Assembly (NCBI GenBank): GCA_002286855.1
Contig: NRSV01000011.1
Location: 434,001-498,000, forward strand
Length of the DNA: 64,000 bases
Source of the DNA: Bipolaris cookei
Taxonomy: Eukaryota; Ascomycota; Dothideomycetes; Pleosporales; Pleosporaceae
Direction of reading: 5' to 3'
Positions 20,733-31,041 of this stretch are shown here, piece by piece. How positions within the stretch are numbered: position 1 is the stretch's first letter; each line of letters opens with the position of its first letter. A program made the translations under genes and the position numbers. Below the pieces are notes generated by a model. That model saw only the letters and a list, made by a program, of their open reading frames with translations. It was not told the DNA's origin and did no database searches.

Positions 20733-22216
20733 TGCAGATGAGAGTGCAGAGGTGAGGTGGGGTAAAGCCGTGGATTATAGCTGCACAACACTGTATTTTG
20801 AGTAACCAGCAGGTCTGCAATGTAAGCAAGGACAAGGGCGACTGCAGAAGATAACAGCCAATCCCAAACACATGGCATTTAGCCGCGTGCAAGAGAGAAC
20901 TGAGGAAAAATCTCCAAGCGAGATGCCAACGGCGAACGGTTTGGATTGAGATGGTCTTGCTGTTCTAGAAGCACCGAAGTACCCCCAAGCGTTCAAAAGA
21001 TGGGGTGATATTCGGGCGTGTCGCAAAGAGATTCGACTATTAACCATGCTACTGATTCCTCACCGCATTAGCCTGCCTGTCGCTCATTCGTTGTTGGTGT
21101 AATGACGAGCCACTTTTCTCGCTGCCGAGCTCTTCAGGGTTCGGCATCAGATGCTTCAAGGCCTGGACCTCCGTTTATCATGCTGATTTACGATCAGTAC
21201 CCGAACCAGCGGCTCATTCGCCAATCACCTTCGGTAGAAGTACGGTATATCGTGTCTGATTGTCAATAGTGCAGCGCCTTGTCTTGATAAACGCCAAAAT
21301 CGCAGGTCGGAGTAGAAATGTTCCATCCCGCCGGAGCGGCTTGTTCATCCCCACGCGACGGCCCGGGCAAAAGGTGTAACAGTAGTTAAACTTACTATTC
21401 TTCCGTCAGCCTAAAATTCTCCGTCTAGAATGCGCCACCCTGAGCTAATCTGTTCCTATAGGATCCTTATAGGCGATATCGAAGCGTAGCTGAATTTTTT
21501 TTCGTCATAAATCTCCTTGTGTGAGGGCAGGAGAGCTACGAGGCTCTCCTTGTGCAGAACCAAACGACACCACCGTGCAGGTGCAAGGATGCTGCTGCGC
21601 AATCTCGTATTCGGCGAAATAAAGAATGCGTTCCGCTCTGTACTCCAGAACCCTATGCGAAACCACAACAAGCGATGCGGCTAAGATGATATAAGGCCGC
21701 TCGGCCTTTCTTTCAAGCCTTCCATTCCAGTAAGGTGCTCCTTCAGCAGCCAGCCATTGTGGGTACCTACATACGGAAGGATTCCACCCGGAAATCATCA
21801 TTGGTTCCGCAGTGTTCCATTTGTTAGAAAAATTTGGTCTTTGCTGCACAGTCATTCGAAGGATTCCAATGTAAGAAACGGTCCGGTTTTGGGCGTGTAC
21901 CAGGCATGTATTGCGATGGGGATAGTGCATTGCGGAACTTGAAGCGCAAGCCGTAGTTCCATCTGCGAAGAGGCTATGCTACATAAATAAGTGTGTAAAC
22001 CTTGTCATGCATAGTGGAACGAGAAGCCTATGCACAGACCAGTACAGCCCAAACTAGATATTATCATTCGTGGAGACCAAACGCTGGTCATTAACAGCAC
22101 AACTGTCAATGAGAAACAAGGGATCTGCTATAAGTCTGCCTGACTGACTAGATGCTCGGTCGATCTCTGTATGCCTTTGGTTCGGCCGCCTGTCAGACTT
22201 CACCGCTCAAACAAGA
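20733..22216. other. intergenic region between divergent transporter and membrane-protein genes
   Basis: No supported gene. Short open frames at 21456-21930 overlap one another on opposite strands and show no domains. The region presumably holds both promoters. Confidence 0.45.
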
Positions 22217-23513
22217 ATGTACAGAGCCTATCCGGGTGAACAACATGACTTGCGATGGGTTACTGTAACCTTGACCTCCGTCGCCACCATACTCTTGGTA
22301 TGTCGCTTGTCCATCACCTTCAAGAACAGGGGCTGGTTGGGAATCGAAGATGCACTGGTCATTACAGCAAACGTAAGTGTTCGAGTGCGAGTTCTGCAGA
22401 CAGACGCTGACAGAAGACAGATGTGGCTGATAGCCTTCGCCATATGCGTCTATATGTCTACAATCTATGGATTTGGACAGAAGGCTGTCGACATAAAAAA
22501 GACTGGTGGTGACTTAAAGAAGGCAATCAAGGTCAGTGGAGTGGATGTGATGACTCAGACAACCAGCTGACAGGCTGTCTACAGTTCTTCTGGCTCACAC
22601 AACTCTTCTACACTCTGACGAACGGCTTTAACAAAATGGCGTTCATTGCCTTGTATTACCGCGTATTCCCTATGCCCCGCTTTCGACTGATCTGCAAGAT
22701 CCTCGGTGCGATATCAGTGGCCTGGACGATATCATACATATTCGTTGTGATCTTCCAATGTACACCGATACCCCGAGTGTATGATCGTTCAATACCAGGA
22801 ACATGTATCAGCTTCTTTGGACACCGGTAAGGACTACACTAGATGCATGTATAACCAGTGTTGACTATCATCACAGTTGGTCCAACGCAATCACAAATAT
22901 CATCACCGACCTCGCAATCTTCATCCTCCCAATGCCAGTCATCGTACGCCTTAACATGTCTCTGGGCTCCCGAGTTGGTCTTGTAGTGCTCTTCTCCATG
23001 GGCTTCTTCATCTGCTTGACGACCGCTCTCCGCATGGGAACGCTCCCATTGACACTCAGAACCAAGGACCCCACTTGGGAGTCTGCTCCAACAAATCTAT
23101 GGAGCTTCATCGAAGCTGCGACTGGCGTCATTTGCGCATGTCTGATCAGTCTGCGCAAAAGTGTCGCGGCGTTGTGGCCCAAGAAATGGATGAGCACCCG
23201 GGGGGCAAGCGGTGGGTATCAGCAGTATGACAATAGCAGGCCTACAGGCAAGACTCTCAGTGCAACAAAGGGACCAGGAGGAATGGACACCTCCCATTCC
23301 TACGCCATGGGCAATGTCAAGAATGGGAACAGGGGGCGGTCAGACACGTATGCAGACGTGAGCCCTAGTGAGAGCCAGGAACACATCATGGATGGCAAAA
23401 AAACAGTAGCGCAAATTACGACGAGCCAGCCTCGAAGTAGTGACAGCGGAAGTGAGGTCTTGGTTTTCGAGGGCATCACTGTCACCACCGATGTCAAGGT
23501 CGTCAGAGAGTAA
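22217..23513 (+). CDS. seven-helix integral membrane protein, fungal rhodopsin-like domain family
   Basis: Exons are 22217-22372, 22421-22531, 22585-22826 and 22877-23513, giving 381 residues. The reading frame joins WVTVTLTSVATILLVCRLSITFK, WLGIEDALVITAN, FFWLTQLFYTLTNGFNKMAFIALYYRVF, TISYIFVVIFQCTP and WSNAITNIITDLAIFILPMPVI, the segment order of the large fungal family of extracellular or plasma-membrane 'rhodopsin domain' proteins (SC1 cluster protein 4-like and Pth11-related). There is no N-terminal CFEM domain and no retinal lysine can be assigned. The 130-residue C-terminal tail is polar and Ser/Thr/Gly-rich, likely cytosolic. Function is unknown; a receptor-like role is a guess. Alternative 3' splice sites exist in intron 1 and intron 2. 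Confidence 0.8.
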
Positions 23514-24009
23514 TGTCGAGCGCTGCATTCTAGAGAAAAAAAAGGTAATAATAATAGCTACACACTGCATGCTCTCGTGTTACAAACGTGTCAGATGTCA
23601 CACAAGCACCCAAGTTATTCTAGCCATGACTCTCATAACCCGAAAATCCACCACTCTGGTTTGATCAGTACCTGGATGCAGTAGCCGGGATGTACTAATG
23701 CCTGTCAGGAGCAGCGCTAGTGATTTAGCGCATCGTTTCTAAATCCTCACACAGTTAGACAGTTACAGGGAGAGTGTGCTGCATATGGCAGTGTGCCCAA
23801 TACCGCACCTAAGCGTTTACTCCCGGTGGCATGATAACATTCCCATAGGCCCTTCTATTACAGTACCGCGCATGTTTCTAATAGTGCAAAGGCAAGTGGC
23901 AAAAGGAGACATCATTCACCAATATCCTGACATTTTAGTCCGATTGGTCTCTCGCATCTATCATCACATCAGCATACCATCACTCAAGGACTTTTTTCAG
24001 TCGGGCATC
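23514..24009. other. intergenic region before the monooxygenase gene
   Basis: Nothing coding is seen. The frame of the next gene is open upstream to about 23776, but that extension has no conserved content, so it is treated as 5' flank. Confidence 0.45.
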
Positions 24010-25355
24010 ATGGCGGCCTCAGCGGATCCCCTAAGCATTGCGGTGGTCGGGGGTGGCATAGCAGGACTCACGCTGGCCATCGCGATGCTAAAAAAATGCC
24101 CACACATTCATGTAACACTCTATGAGTCTGCCAGCGCGTTCGGGGAGATAGGTGCAGGGGTTGGTTTTGAACCCGTCATGGTTCGCACCATGGGACTAAT
24201 CGACCCACGCATCGCAGCTGCATTTGAGAAGTGCAGCAAAGGAAACACGGCGACGGAACCCCCGCGGTGGTTTACTGTAAGGGTTGGCGACGAGCGGAAG
24301 AAAGATGTTGCATTGGGGGAGGAGGTCTTCGTCATGCCAGCAAGGACAGGCCCTCGAGGCGGGGTGCACCGGGCGCATTTCTTGGACGAATTGGTCAAGT
24401 TGCTGCCAGAGGGTATCGCGCAATTCAGAAAGAGATTGCAGAATATCACAGAGGCAGAGGATGATTCAGGGAATGTAGTTCTTCATTTCACCGATGGCTC
24501 AAAGGCGCTGCATGACGCCGTACTGGGATGCGATGGAATCAAATCGCGCACGCGATCTATACTGCTCGGCGACTCTATGGCATCAAAAGCCGTCTTTTCC
24601 GGGAAATACGCCTACCGTGGACTAATACCCATGGCCAAGGCTATTGATATAATGGGCAAAGGTACACCGGAGACGCCGCAGCTGTACATGGGTTATCGTG
24701 GTCATGTACTCACCTTTCCCATCGCAAACGGGACACTCTTTAACGGTAAGCAGTTTGTCTGATTTTCACAATCACTCAGGCTAAGATATCAATAGTGGTA
24801 GCCTTCTCTTCTCGTCCCACATGGGACCAGCCAGAATGGATAGTGCAGACGTCTCGTGAAGACATGTTAAACGACTACAAACACTGGAATTCCTCTGTGC
24901 GCACCATCATGGAGAGCCTACAGAAGCCGGATATTTGGGCACTCTTTGATCACCCACCCGCGCCAACTTACTACTCTACCAAGCCACTCCTATGTCTTGT
25001 AGGCGATGCAGCCCATGCCTCGACACCTCACCAAGGGGCGGGCGCTGGAATGGGCATCGAGGATGTCTACATCCTCAGTGAACTGCTTTCTCAATGTAAC
25101 GCAAAAGCTGACATTGAGAAGGCTTTTCATGCATATGACGCGGTGAGGAGACCACGCAGCCAAAAACTGGTCAAGACAAGTCGCGAAGCCGGCATGCTGT
25201 GGGAACTTGAAGGAGAAGGTGTGGGAGATGATCTTGAAGCGCTCAAGCAAAACGCATTGACTAGGATGAACTGGATTTGGGACCATGACATCACAGAGGA
25301 TCTGATGCGAGCAACAGGACTTATGAGGAATGGAACAAGTGCGGCAGTACCATAG
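24010..25355 (+). CDS. FAD-dependent aromatic monooxygenase (salicylate hydroxylase-like)
   Basis: Exons are 24010-24745 and 24796-25355, giving 431 residues. The N-terminal dinucleotide fold is SIAVVGGGIAGLTLAIAML (GxGxxG), followed by the E/R region LYESASAFGEIGAGVGF. The second FAD motif is CLVGDAAHASTPHQGAGAGMGIEDVYILSE split over residues about 330-360, with the GD motif and the pattern of group A flavoprotein hydroxylases. These use NAD(P)H and O2 to hydroxylate an aromatic ring or decarboxylate salicylate-type acids. It is a soluble protein with no targeting signal. ATG 24010 is chosen because the fold starts nine residues later; upstream in-frame ATGs add unconserved sequence. The substrate is not determinable. 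Confidence 0.9.
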
Positions 25356-25957
25356 TGTAAGTCCATAGTATTACGCAACGGAAGATACCTTATCAGCCAA
25401 CGTAAGTTCCAAGAATTTCCCCACGCTGAGCCCACAACCATTACAGAACAACGTTTTGTCAAAATTGTCTTGGTGGAAAATTGGACCAATAGACGCATAG
25501 GAGCGAGCAGATCTCGAAACGTTCAATGTGTCGAGTGATGGCGCGTGGTGACTACGCCGCATCAGCCTCGCCAACATCTTGAGTTACCTTACTATTCTAG
25601 ACTGCATGCATTAATGTGGAAGTACACAGCCTCTTTCCAATGCTCCCAATGTTTGAAAATCATGATCCTTCGACTATGGACTCTCCCAAGTATCCCACGC
25701 AGGCAGAAAGTCAGACTCGTTTCGCTGCAAAGTTGGCGCTTCGCCTTCAATGTGTTGGGTGCATAGCCACATCGCATGACCTTCTTGTTCCTCAGGAATA
25801 TGTTATCTTAGGCAGTGAGAAACCAAGCTGTTGGATCGATTCTATGAAGGAGGCCGCTTTTAAGTATAACTGAAGAGATGCTGCGGTACTCGACGTCCTA
25901 CACTCTGCAACTCATCTACTCATTACGTTAATATATCTTCTCCAGGCTCTCTTCGCA
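25356..25957. other. intergenic region
   Basis: Small overlapping open frames (for example 25616-25873) show no domain or coding signature. It should include the promoter of the RING gene at 25958. Confidence 0.45.
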
Positions 25958-27046
25958 ATGACTCTAAACATTTCCAGACAATCTGCTGTTGGCTTGAACA
26001 CACATAGCAGTCAGCAATGGTGCCCAAGAGACGTCCTGGATCTTTGCGAATATGACCGCTGCGTTGGTTACGCCCCCTCTAAGCGTCGCAAGTGCCAGGC
26101 ATACATAGGTTATAGGTCCACAACCATGATGGACTCAATCATAGAACAGATATCAGAACAGCCTCCCGATCCTGCAATTCTACGGCCTCAGCTCCAACGT
26201 CTTGCTACGTATGGACTCTGTGTGCGTTACCACCAACGCCAGGCCGATGCCATAGTGCAGAAATGGAGCAGCAAGATATACGCGGCTTTCCCTACTGGCA
26301 CGGTTCCAGTTGATAATTCATCGCCATCCATAACTAGCACCTCAGTATCTGAAATCTCTTCACCAGTACCGTCACGACGTTCCTCAATACTATCCGACTC
26401 GAGCGAGGGCACTACCGTTTCATCAACCAGCGATTCCGCGGAATCAACACATCAGACCGTCACCCCATCAAATTCTATCTCTCAAATCCCAAGAACAGCT
26501 ACACCCTCGTCCGCAGACGACGACGCAACGGAACTCCCCGCATCATTACTATCTCCTCTCCAACCACAACCTTGCACTGGTTCCCACGCCCGCCGCATCC
26601 TCCTAGATGACCCCTGCCCAATCTGTCATGAAGGCGATCCTCTCTCCTCCTGTTCCGCCGCAGACCTAGTCTGGTGCAAATCCAGCTGCGGCCGTCCACT
26701 TCACAAATCCTGCTTCGAAGCATGGCGCACACAACGCGAACTTGATGGTCAAAGCCCTACCTGCGTTATCTGTCGCGCAGACTGGGATGACGAGTGCGAC
26801 TGCCAAGGTTGTCATCATGTTCCGCGGCGATCCGGTGAGACGGCGTGCGCGATATGTCTCGATGCGCTGGTGAGCTCGGGTGCAGCATCAGATACAGAAG
26901 AAGGGACTGTGTGGTGTAGAGACGGGTGCGGGAAGAGCGTGCATAAGATTTGTTTTGAGGTTTGGCAAGGACATTGTGTGGACAGTGGGAGGGATGCGAC
27001 GTGTGTGTTGTGTCGTGCGACTTGGAACAGTGGGTGCGCGTGCTAG
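25958..27046 (+). CDS. protein with two tandem C-terminal RING-type zinc fingers
   Basis: Single exon, 362 residues. Residues about 20-110 contain a Cys-containing helical region (RRKCQAYIGY, LATYGLCVRYHQRQADAIVQKW). A Ser/Thr/Pro-rich disordered linker (about 115-215) leads to two related Cys/His blocks: CPICHEG...WCKSSCGRPLHKSCFEAW...CVICRADW and CAICLDA...WCRDGCGKSVHKICFEVW...CVLCRATW. Each has paired cysteines, a Cys-x3-Cys, an H-x3-C and a final C-x2-C, fitting a RING/RING-like cross-brace. The duplication within one protein suggests a tandem repeat. RING domains recruit E2 enzymes, so a ubiquitin ligase role is likely but not shown. No named orthologue is recognised. The gene ends only about 310 bp from a pogo transposon. 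Confidence 0.78.
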   Translation: MTLNISRQSAVGLNTHSSQQWCPRDVLDLCEYDRCVGYAPSKRRKCQAYIGYRSTTMMDSIIEQISEQPPDPAILRPQLQRLATYGLCVRYHQRQADAIVQKWSSKIYAAFPTGTVPVDNSSPSITSTSVSEISSPVPSRRSSILSDSSEGTTVSSTSDSAESTHQTVTPSNSISQIPRTATPSSADDDATELPASLLSPLQPQPCTGSHARRILLDDPCPICHEGDPLSSCSAADLVWCKSSCGRPLHKSCFEAWRTQRELDGQSPTCVICRADWDDECDCQGCHHVPRRSGETACAICLDALVSSGAASDTEEGTVWCRDGCGKSVHKICFEVWQGHCVDSGRDATCVLCRATWNSGCAC

Positions 27047-27357
27047 CATTTGAGAAGGGATCTGATAGATTTCATTATGTGTTATTACTAACGAGATACA
27101 TATTTCTTTACCAAAAGTTTCGAGTGGCGAATCAATCGTAAGAAAACGTGATGACATGATGATGCTGCGTGGCCGCCATCAGGGTACACGCTTGTTCTGC
27201 GCTCCAGAAACGTTCCGCCCGCCTCCCTTCCCGCCCGTCCTGCACAATGACTAGAAACTTTCGCGCGCTTACGTGCATTGCATTAGTAGAGGAAGGGGAT
27301 AAAGTTTGGCAAAAGCTTGTTTGAACTGCTCTTATTACTTTATTATCTTCTTTGACG
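27047..27357. other. short intergenic gap up to a transposon
   Basis: 3' flank of the RING gene and unique sequence up to the TA target site of the second pogo element. Nothing coding. Confidence 0.5.
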
Positions 27358-27359
27358 TA

Positions 27360-29157
27360 TTGGATAAGCGAGTGAACCACCCCACTAAACCCGCGCGCCT
27401 CTATAAGCTTGTACCCTCACCACAATATGATTGTTTCACTATATATTGATAAAGTAGGTTAAGTAGTATCTAGATTACCTTTATTACATGTATGCGCATT
27501 ATGGCCAGTCTCTCTGCACTTGCTATAGCGTGCTAGAGCCTGGCGGCTAACACCTGATCGCTCTCCTCCTTGACGCTCTTCATGAGCAATCTGCTGATCA
27601 GCCTTATAATGAGTAAGTAGATCCTCTCTAGCTCCTTTCATAAGCATTTTTTGCTTCTGTATCCGCTTCCTTCTACGCTGTCTATGCTTTGTTGCTTCCT
27701 CATTAGCCCTCTTAAGGCTGGCAATCCGATCGTGCATTAGCTCAGCCGATAGCATTATCACCTTAGCGCCCTTCTTAAGCTGGTTAATTGAAGTTGGTGA
27801 AGAGCTCTTATGCTGCAGAATATGGTTACGTATTATCGTTGATTGAGCTTCAAGCGCGCATGTATTACCAGGCGTACGAGCCTGCCAGAGAGCCTCTGCT
27901 AGAACAGCTGGTGGAGTAGGCGTACGCAGCTCCACGTTAAGCTGCGACAGAACAACGTCTGGTTGGAGAGGCACAAGGTCTGCGCCACGGAAGGTGGAGC
28001 AGATATTGGTTGAGGTAAACGATCGATAAAAGGCTATCTTGAATGCCGGCAGAAACTCGAGCTTAGTGATATGGTTGATATGACTGCGTATCAGGCTCTC
28101 CACCTCCTGGCTATAGGCGCGCTTTAGTGGCGAGAAGCAGCCAATATCAAGAGGTTGAAGCAGTTGAGACGAGTGCGTTGGCATACAGGACGTATAAATA
28201 TCACTCTTTTTGCAGAGCTCTTGGAACGCAAGAGAGTCATGGCTCTTGTGGCCATCAAGGATAAGCAGCTGGCGCGTGCCTACAACGTGAGTCTTCATAT
28301 AGGCGTCAAAGTGCCTTAGCCAGGCAACGCCTAGCTCGTTGTTCGTCCAACCATTGTCGCTAACTGCGATCGTCCAGTCGCGTGGGATCTCTGCCTTCTC
28401 GTACCAGGCCGATAGGTGATATTGGCCAGCAAAGACTAGGAATGGTTGCGCTGCCTAGCCTGTCGCATTAATAGCTGCGATCAGCGTTACCTACTTGCGA
28501 CTGCCTGGCTGGAGAGCCTTTGAACGACCTCGCCTTTTTGACGCTGTCACGACAAAGCTAAGTCGTAATCTTGCCCATTAAAAATCCAGCTTCATCAAAG
28601 TTATAGACGTGCTCGCCACAGATGCCATAATTAGCTTTTGTCTGCCCCACAAGTTCAAACCAGCCTTTGCTTAAAGCTGAATATTCGCATAGAGCTCTCT
28701 GCCTATCGTACGCGCGATTGAAACAAGTAGTAAGAAAGCCTGTACGCTTAACAAAGTTGGCTGGCCACCTCTGCCCAACCTGGCCAGCGCTGCGCGTAAC
28801 CAGTAGCTTATCAGTTATATCGCGCACAGCAGTGTAAGTAGGCGCAAATCCGCGCTGATATAGATCAAGGATATGGTCGACTATCACCTGATCCTCTGGC
28901 TGAGTGAGCTTCTTTGAGTTGGGCTGGCAATCGCGTCGGGCAGGACAGCCAGCACGTCGGCGGTGGAGTGTAGCTTGCGAGGTATTAATGTCTTAGCAGC
29001 ACACCTCTTTGCTTGAACTTACTCTGTATTAAGAGCTAAAATAGCAAGGTGTGTACTAACCTCACGAGAGTCTTGAGAAGTTTGTTGGGGGGAGGCATAG
29101 TTGGTTTAAGGCGAGGTGTTGCACAGAGTTGGTAAGGTGGCTCACTAGCTTATCCAA
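27360..29157 (-). mobile_element. pogo/Fot1-like DNA transposon (copy B), inactive, 1798 bp
   Basis: Perfect TA duplications flank the element (27358-27359 and 29158-29159). Including the TA, the inverted repeats read TATTGGATAAGC then G or T, AGTGA, A or G, CCACC, matching at 22 of 24 positions at the two ends. The TIR sequence and transposase differ strongly from copy A at 6278-8089, so it is a separate lineage. One minus-strand transposase pseudogene fills it. Confidence 0.88.
27459..29098 (-). pseudogene. pogo-type DDE transposase with zinc knuckle (copy B), broken
   Basis: The C-terminal 279 codons (27459-28298) are still open: LLILDGHKSHDSLAFQELC holds the second catalytic Asp, CMPTHSSQLLQPLDIGCF is the third-acid region, and a basic tail ends in a CCHC-like motif. 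Upstream, 28558-28887 encodes the CENP-B-like DNA-binding part and the first Asp in VYNFDEAGFLMG. Between them, and towards the ATG near 29098, frame changes and stops break the gene. In the knuckle Y-SK-C-RETG-H-NAHT-C the first cysteine position is Tyr (TAT), one G/A change from TGT. Confidence 0.8.
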
Positions 29158-29159
29158 TA

Positions 29160-30378
29160 CATTAGTGTAGGTGAAGAACAAGAATAAGGAAAAAGGTACA
29201 CACTGCAGCTGGGCGTTGGTTGTAACGCGCGTAAGCAGTGTTCTTTACAGCAGCATATGTAATAAGTGTATGCTTTTCATGTGATGCCGAGTTTGTCATA
29301 TTTTATAGCTTATCATTTTGCAGTGTTTTTTATCATTGATGGCCTTCAGCATTATCCATCTCCCAATCCTACGCTGCAGTATGTGATCTGATTCCCCCAT
29401 GTATAAGAGATGGAAACGAAACAAGTCGAAAAGACGGACTGTATCGTGGACGTTCTTACAGCTAATGCAAAAATTAGAGTGTAATGCAGTTCAAGACTCG
29501 TCACCGTCCTCATAGTCATTCAAGTGTGATGTTGCAGTCACGACACAGGACCATGTGTATGAAGGTTTAAGGGTAAGATATTAAGACATCAAGGGCAAAT
29601 AGAGAGATGTTCAGTGACTTCATACTCGCTACCTCTGCGGTATGTAGAGAGTCTGCTGCTAATTCCTCTGTCCCATGCTTTCTGCACCTACTGCATCCAA
29701 GGAGCCACTGTGATGTGAATACGCGTCCATCATCAGCACTTGATCGAAACTGACAAAGGCAACCACGATGTCACGATCACAGATATGTATGAACGAGTTA
29801 AATTTTATTAAGAAATATTCCACAAATTGGTCTCACAATCGAGATACTGTCTATCTCGTGAACTGTACATTGCATATGTGTGCATTGGCAAGAAGAACCT
29901 GCCAGACTGCTGCATTAGACTCGATGCCCTACAACGAATGTAGGAGTCCAGAGGATTATGAAATTTCACAAAATAAGCCCCTATGCGTAAATTCAATCAT
30001 AAATCAGCGTCTGAAGTTGCAGCTCTATATGCCTTCGTAAGAAATGACGCGCGAGCAGCCCACTCTACGAAACCAAATGTCGAAACAAAGACACAAGCCA
30101 TCTAGACAACCAAAAGCATCTGAAAAAGACAGCTCCCATGAGCTGTTTTATCCCAAATTCAGCCCATTAATACAAGCATTTCGTTTGGAAACCATCCGAG
30201 TAACCAAGAAAAAAAATCCTCCCTGCCTCTACAACCAAAACGCCCAAAAACCCAAAAGACTTGGCCACTATAGAATCACAAAAGCAACATACCAAAGCCG
30301 CCTTAGAACATCCTCCCCAGGTCCATCCTATCAATCAACCAAATACTTCACTCACCAAACCCAACCCCAAAACCCGCA
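29160..30378. other. gene-free stretch after the second pogo element
   Basis: Two short open frames (29768-30040 and 30044-30382) have low-complexity or Lys/Gln/Pro-rich translations without any domain. The base composition near 30050-30370 is A- and C-rich. Nothing can be supported as a gene. Confidence 0.45.
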
Positions 30379-30528
30379 ATAAAATTCCTAATCTTCACCC
30401 TCTTCCTCGCCTCAAGTGCCCTGGCCAGACCTACTGATAACACTCCGGCGCTGGCGCCCTCCCCATCCAACCCCGCCATTGCCCAATCTGGTCCAACCCT
30501 ACCCCCGGAGCTCTCACACAAGTACTAG
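30379..30528 (+). pseudogene. remnant of a small secreted protein gene (start codon reads ATA)
   Basis: A frame of 49 codons encodes a very good signal peptide (KFLIFTLFLASSALA followed by RPTDN) and a short Pro/Ala/Ser-rich mature part ending in PPELSHKY and a stop. The position expected for the initiator is ATA, one G/A change from ATG, in a CCCGCA context. The frame ends 5 bp before the second copy of the dispersed repeat, so the 3' part may have been replaced by that insertion. No homologue is recognised and no Cys pairs are present. Alternative: chance hydrophobic frame. Confidence 0.4.
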
Positions 30529-30533
30529 CCACA

Positions 30534-30741
30534 TGAATCCGGATCTACATGGATAACTGTGCAAAGGACTCAGGAGTACATCAATACTTTTCCCTTCGAA
30601 AGGAGAATAGAGATAGCAATGAATCATAGTTACTTGCCACCTCTACTCACCCGCACGCTGTGTACACCGTACAACTAGCTGTCTTGACTTAGACATTTTG
30701 CTAACACCAAACGCTGGCTAGCCAACAGAGTTCATTTAACA
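30534..30741 (+). repeat. dispersed repeat, copy 2 (about 207 bp)
   Basis: Second copy of the repeat found at 1600-1806, same orientation, similar ends (TGA...AACA). The flanks of the two copies are unrelated, so the unit itself moved or was duplicated. No target duplication is seen. Confidence 0.75.
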
Positions 30742-30870
30742 AAGGGTATTATTCTTGATCTACCTTCTCCCCCACCTACACCAAATTGACAGCACCACGT
30801 AGATACTTGTAAGCCTCACCAGCTTGCACGTCTTATATAGCCTTGCGGCTGAGACAGGACGTTAAATTAG

Positions 30871-30950
30871 AATAATAATAATAATGTGTCTGTATAGCGA
30901 GTTAATAATAATAATAATAATAATAACAATAATAATAATAACAATAATAT
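30871..30950 (+). repeat. AAT/TAA trinucleotide microsatellite
   Basis: Two tracts of AAT repeats, 30871-30885 and about 30903-30950, the longer one interrupted by two CAA units. It lies in the 3' flank of the minus-strand aminopeptidase gene. Confidence 0.95.
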
Positions 30951-31041
30951 TCTTCATCTACTATTACAAAAAGATTTCTCTCATGGTATCATCTCGTCAT
31001 TTTTTCCACTTGCCATCCCCAAGAATCATTAGACATCAAAT

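Noticed and set aside
9434..25355. Secondary-metabolite gene cluster around the P450 and monooxygenase
   Set aside because: No polyketide synthase, peptide synthetase, terpene cyclase or prenyltransferase is present, and the genes between are cell-wall and transport functions.
27459..28298. 279-codon open frame that could be listed as an intact gene
   Set aside because: It is the C-terminal half of the pogo copy B transposase, lies inside TIRs flanked by TA, and its upstream half is broken by stops and frame changes.
30044..30382. 112-codon plus-strand frame overlapping the secreted-protein remnant
   Set aside because: Its translation is Lys/Gln/Pro-rich low complexity reflecting A- and C-rich DNA; the overlapping frame with a signal peptide is more convincing.
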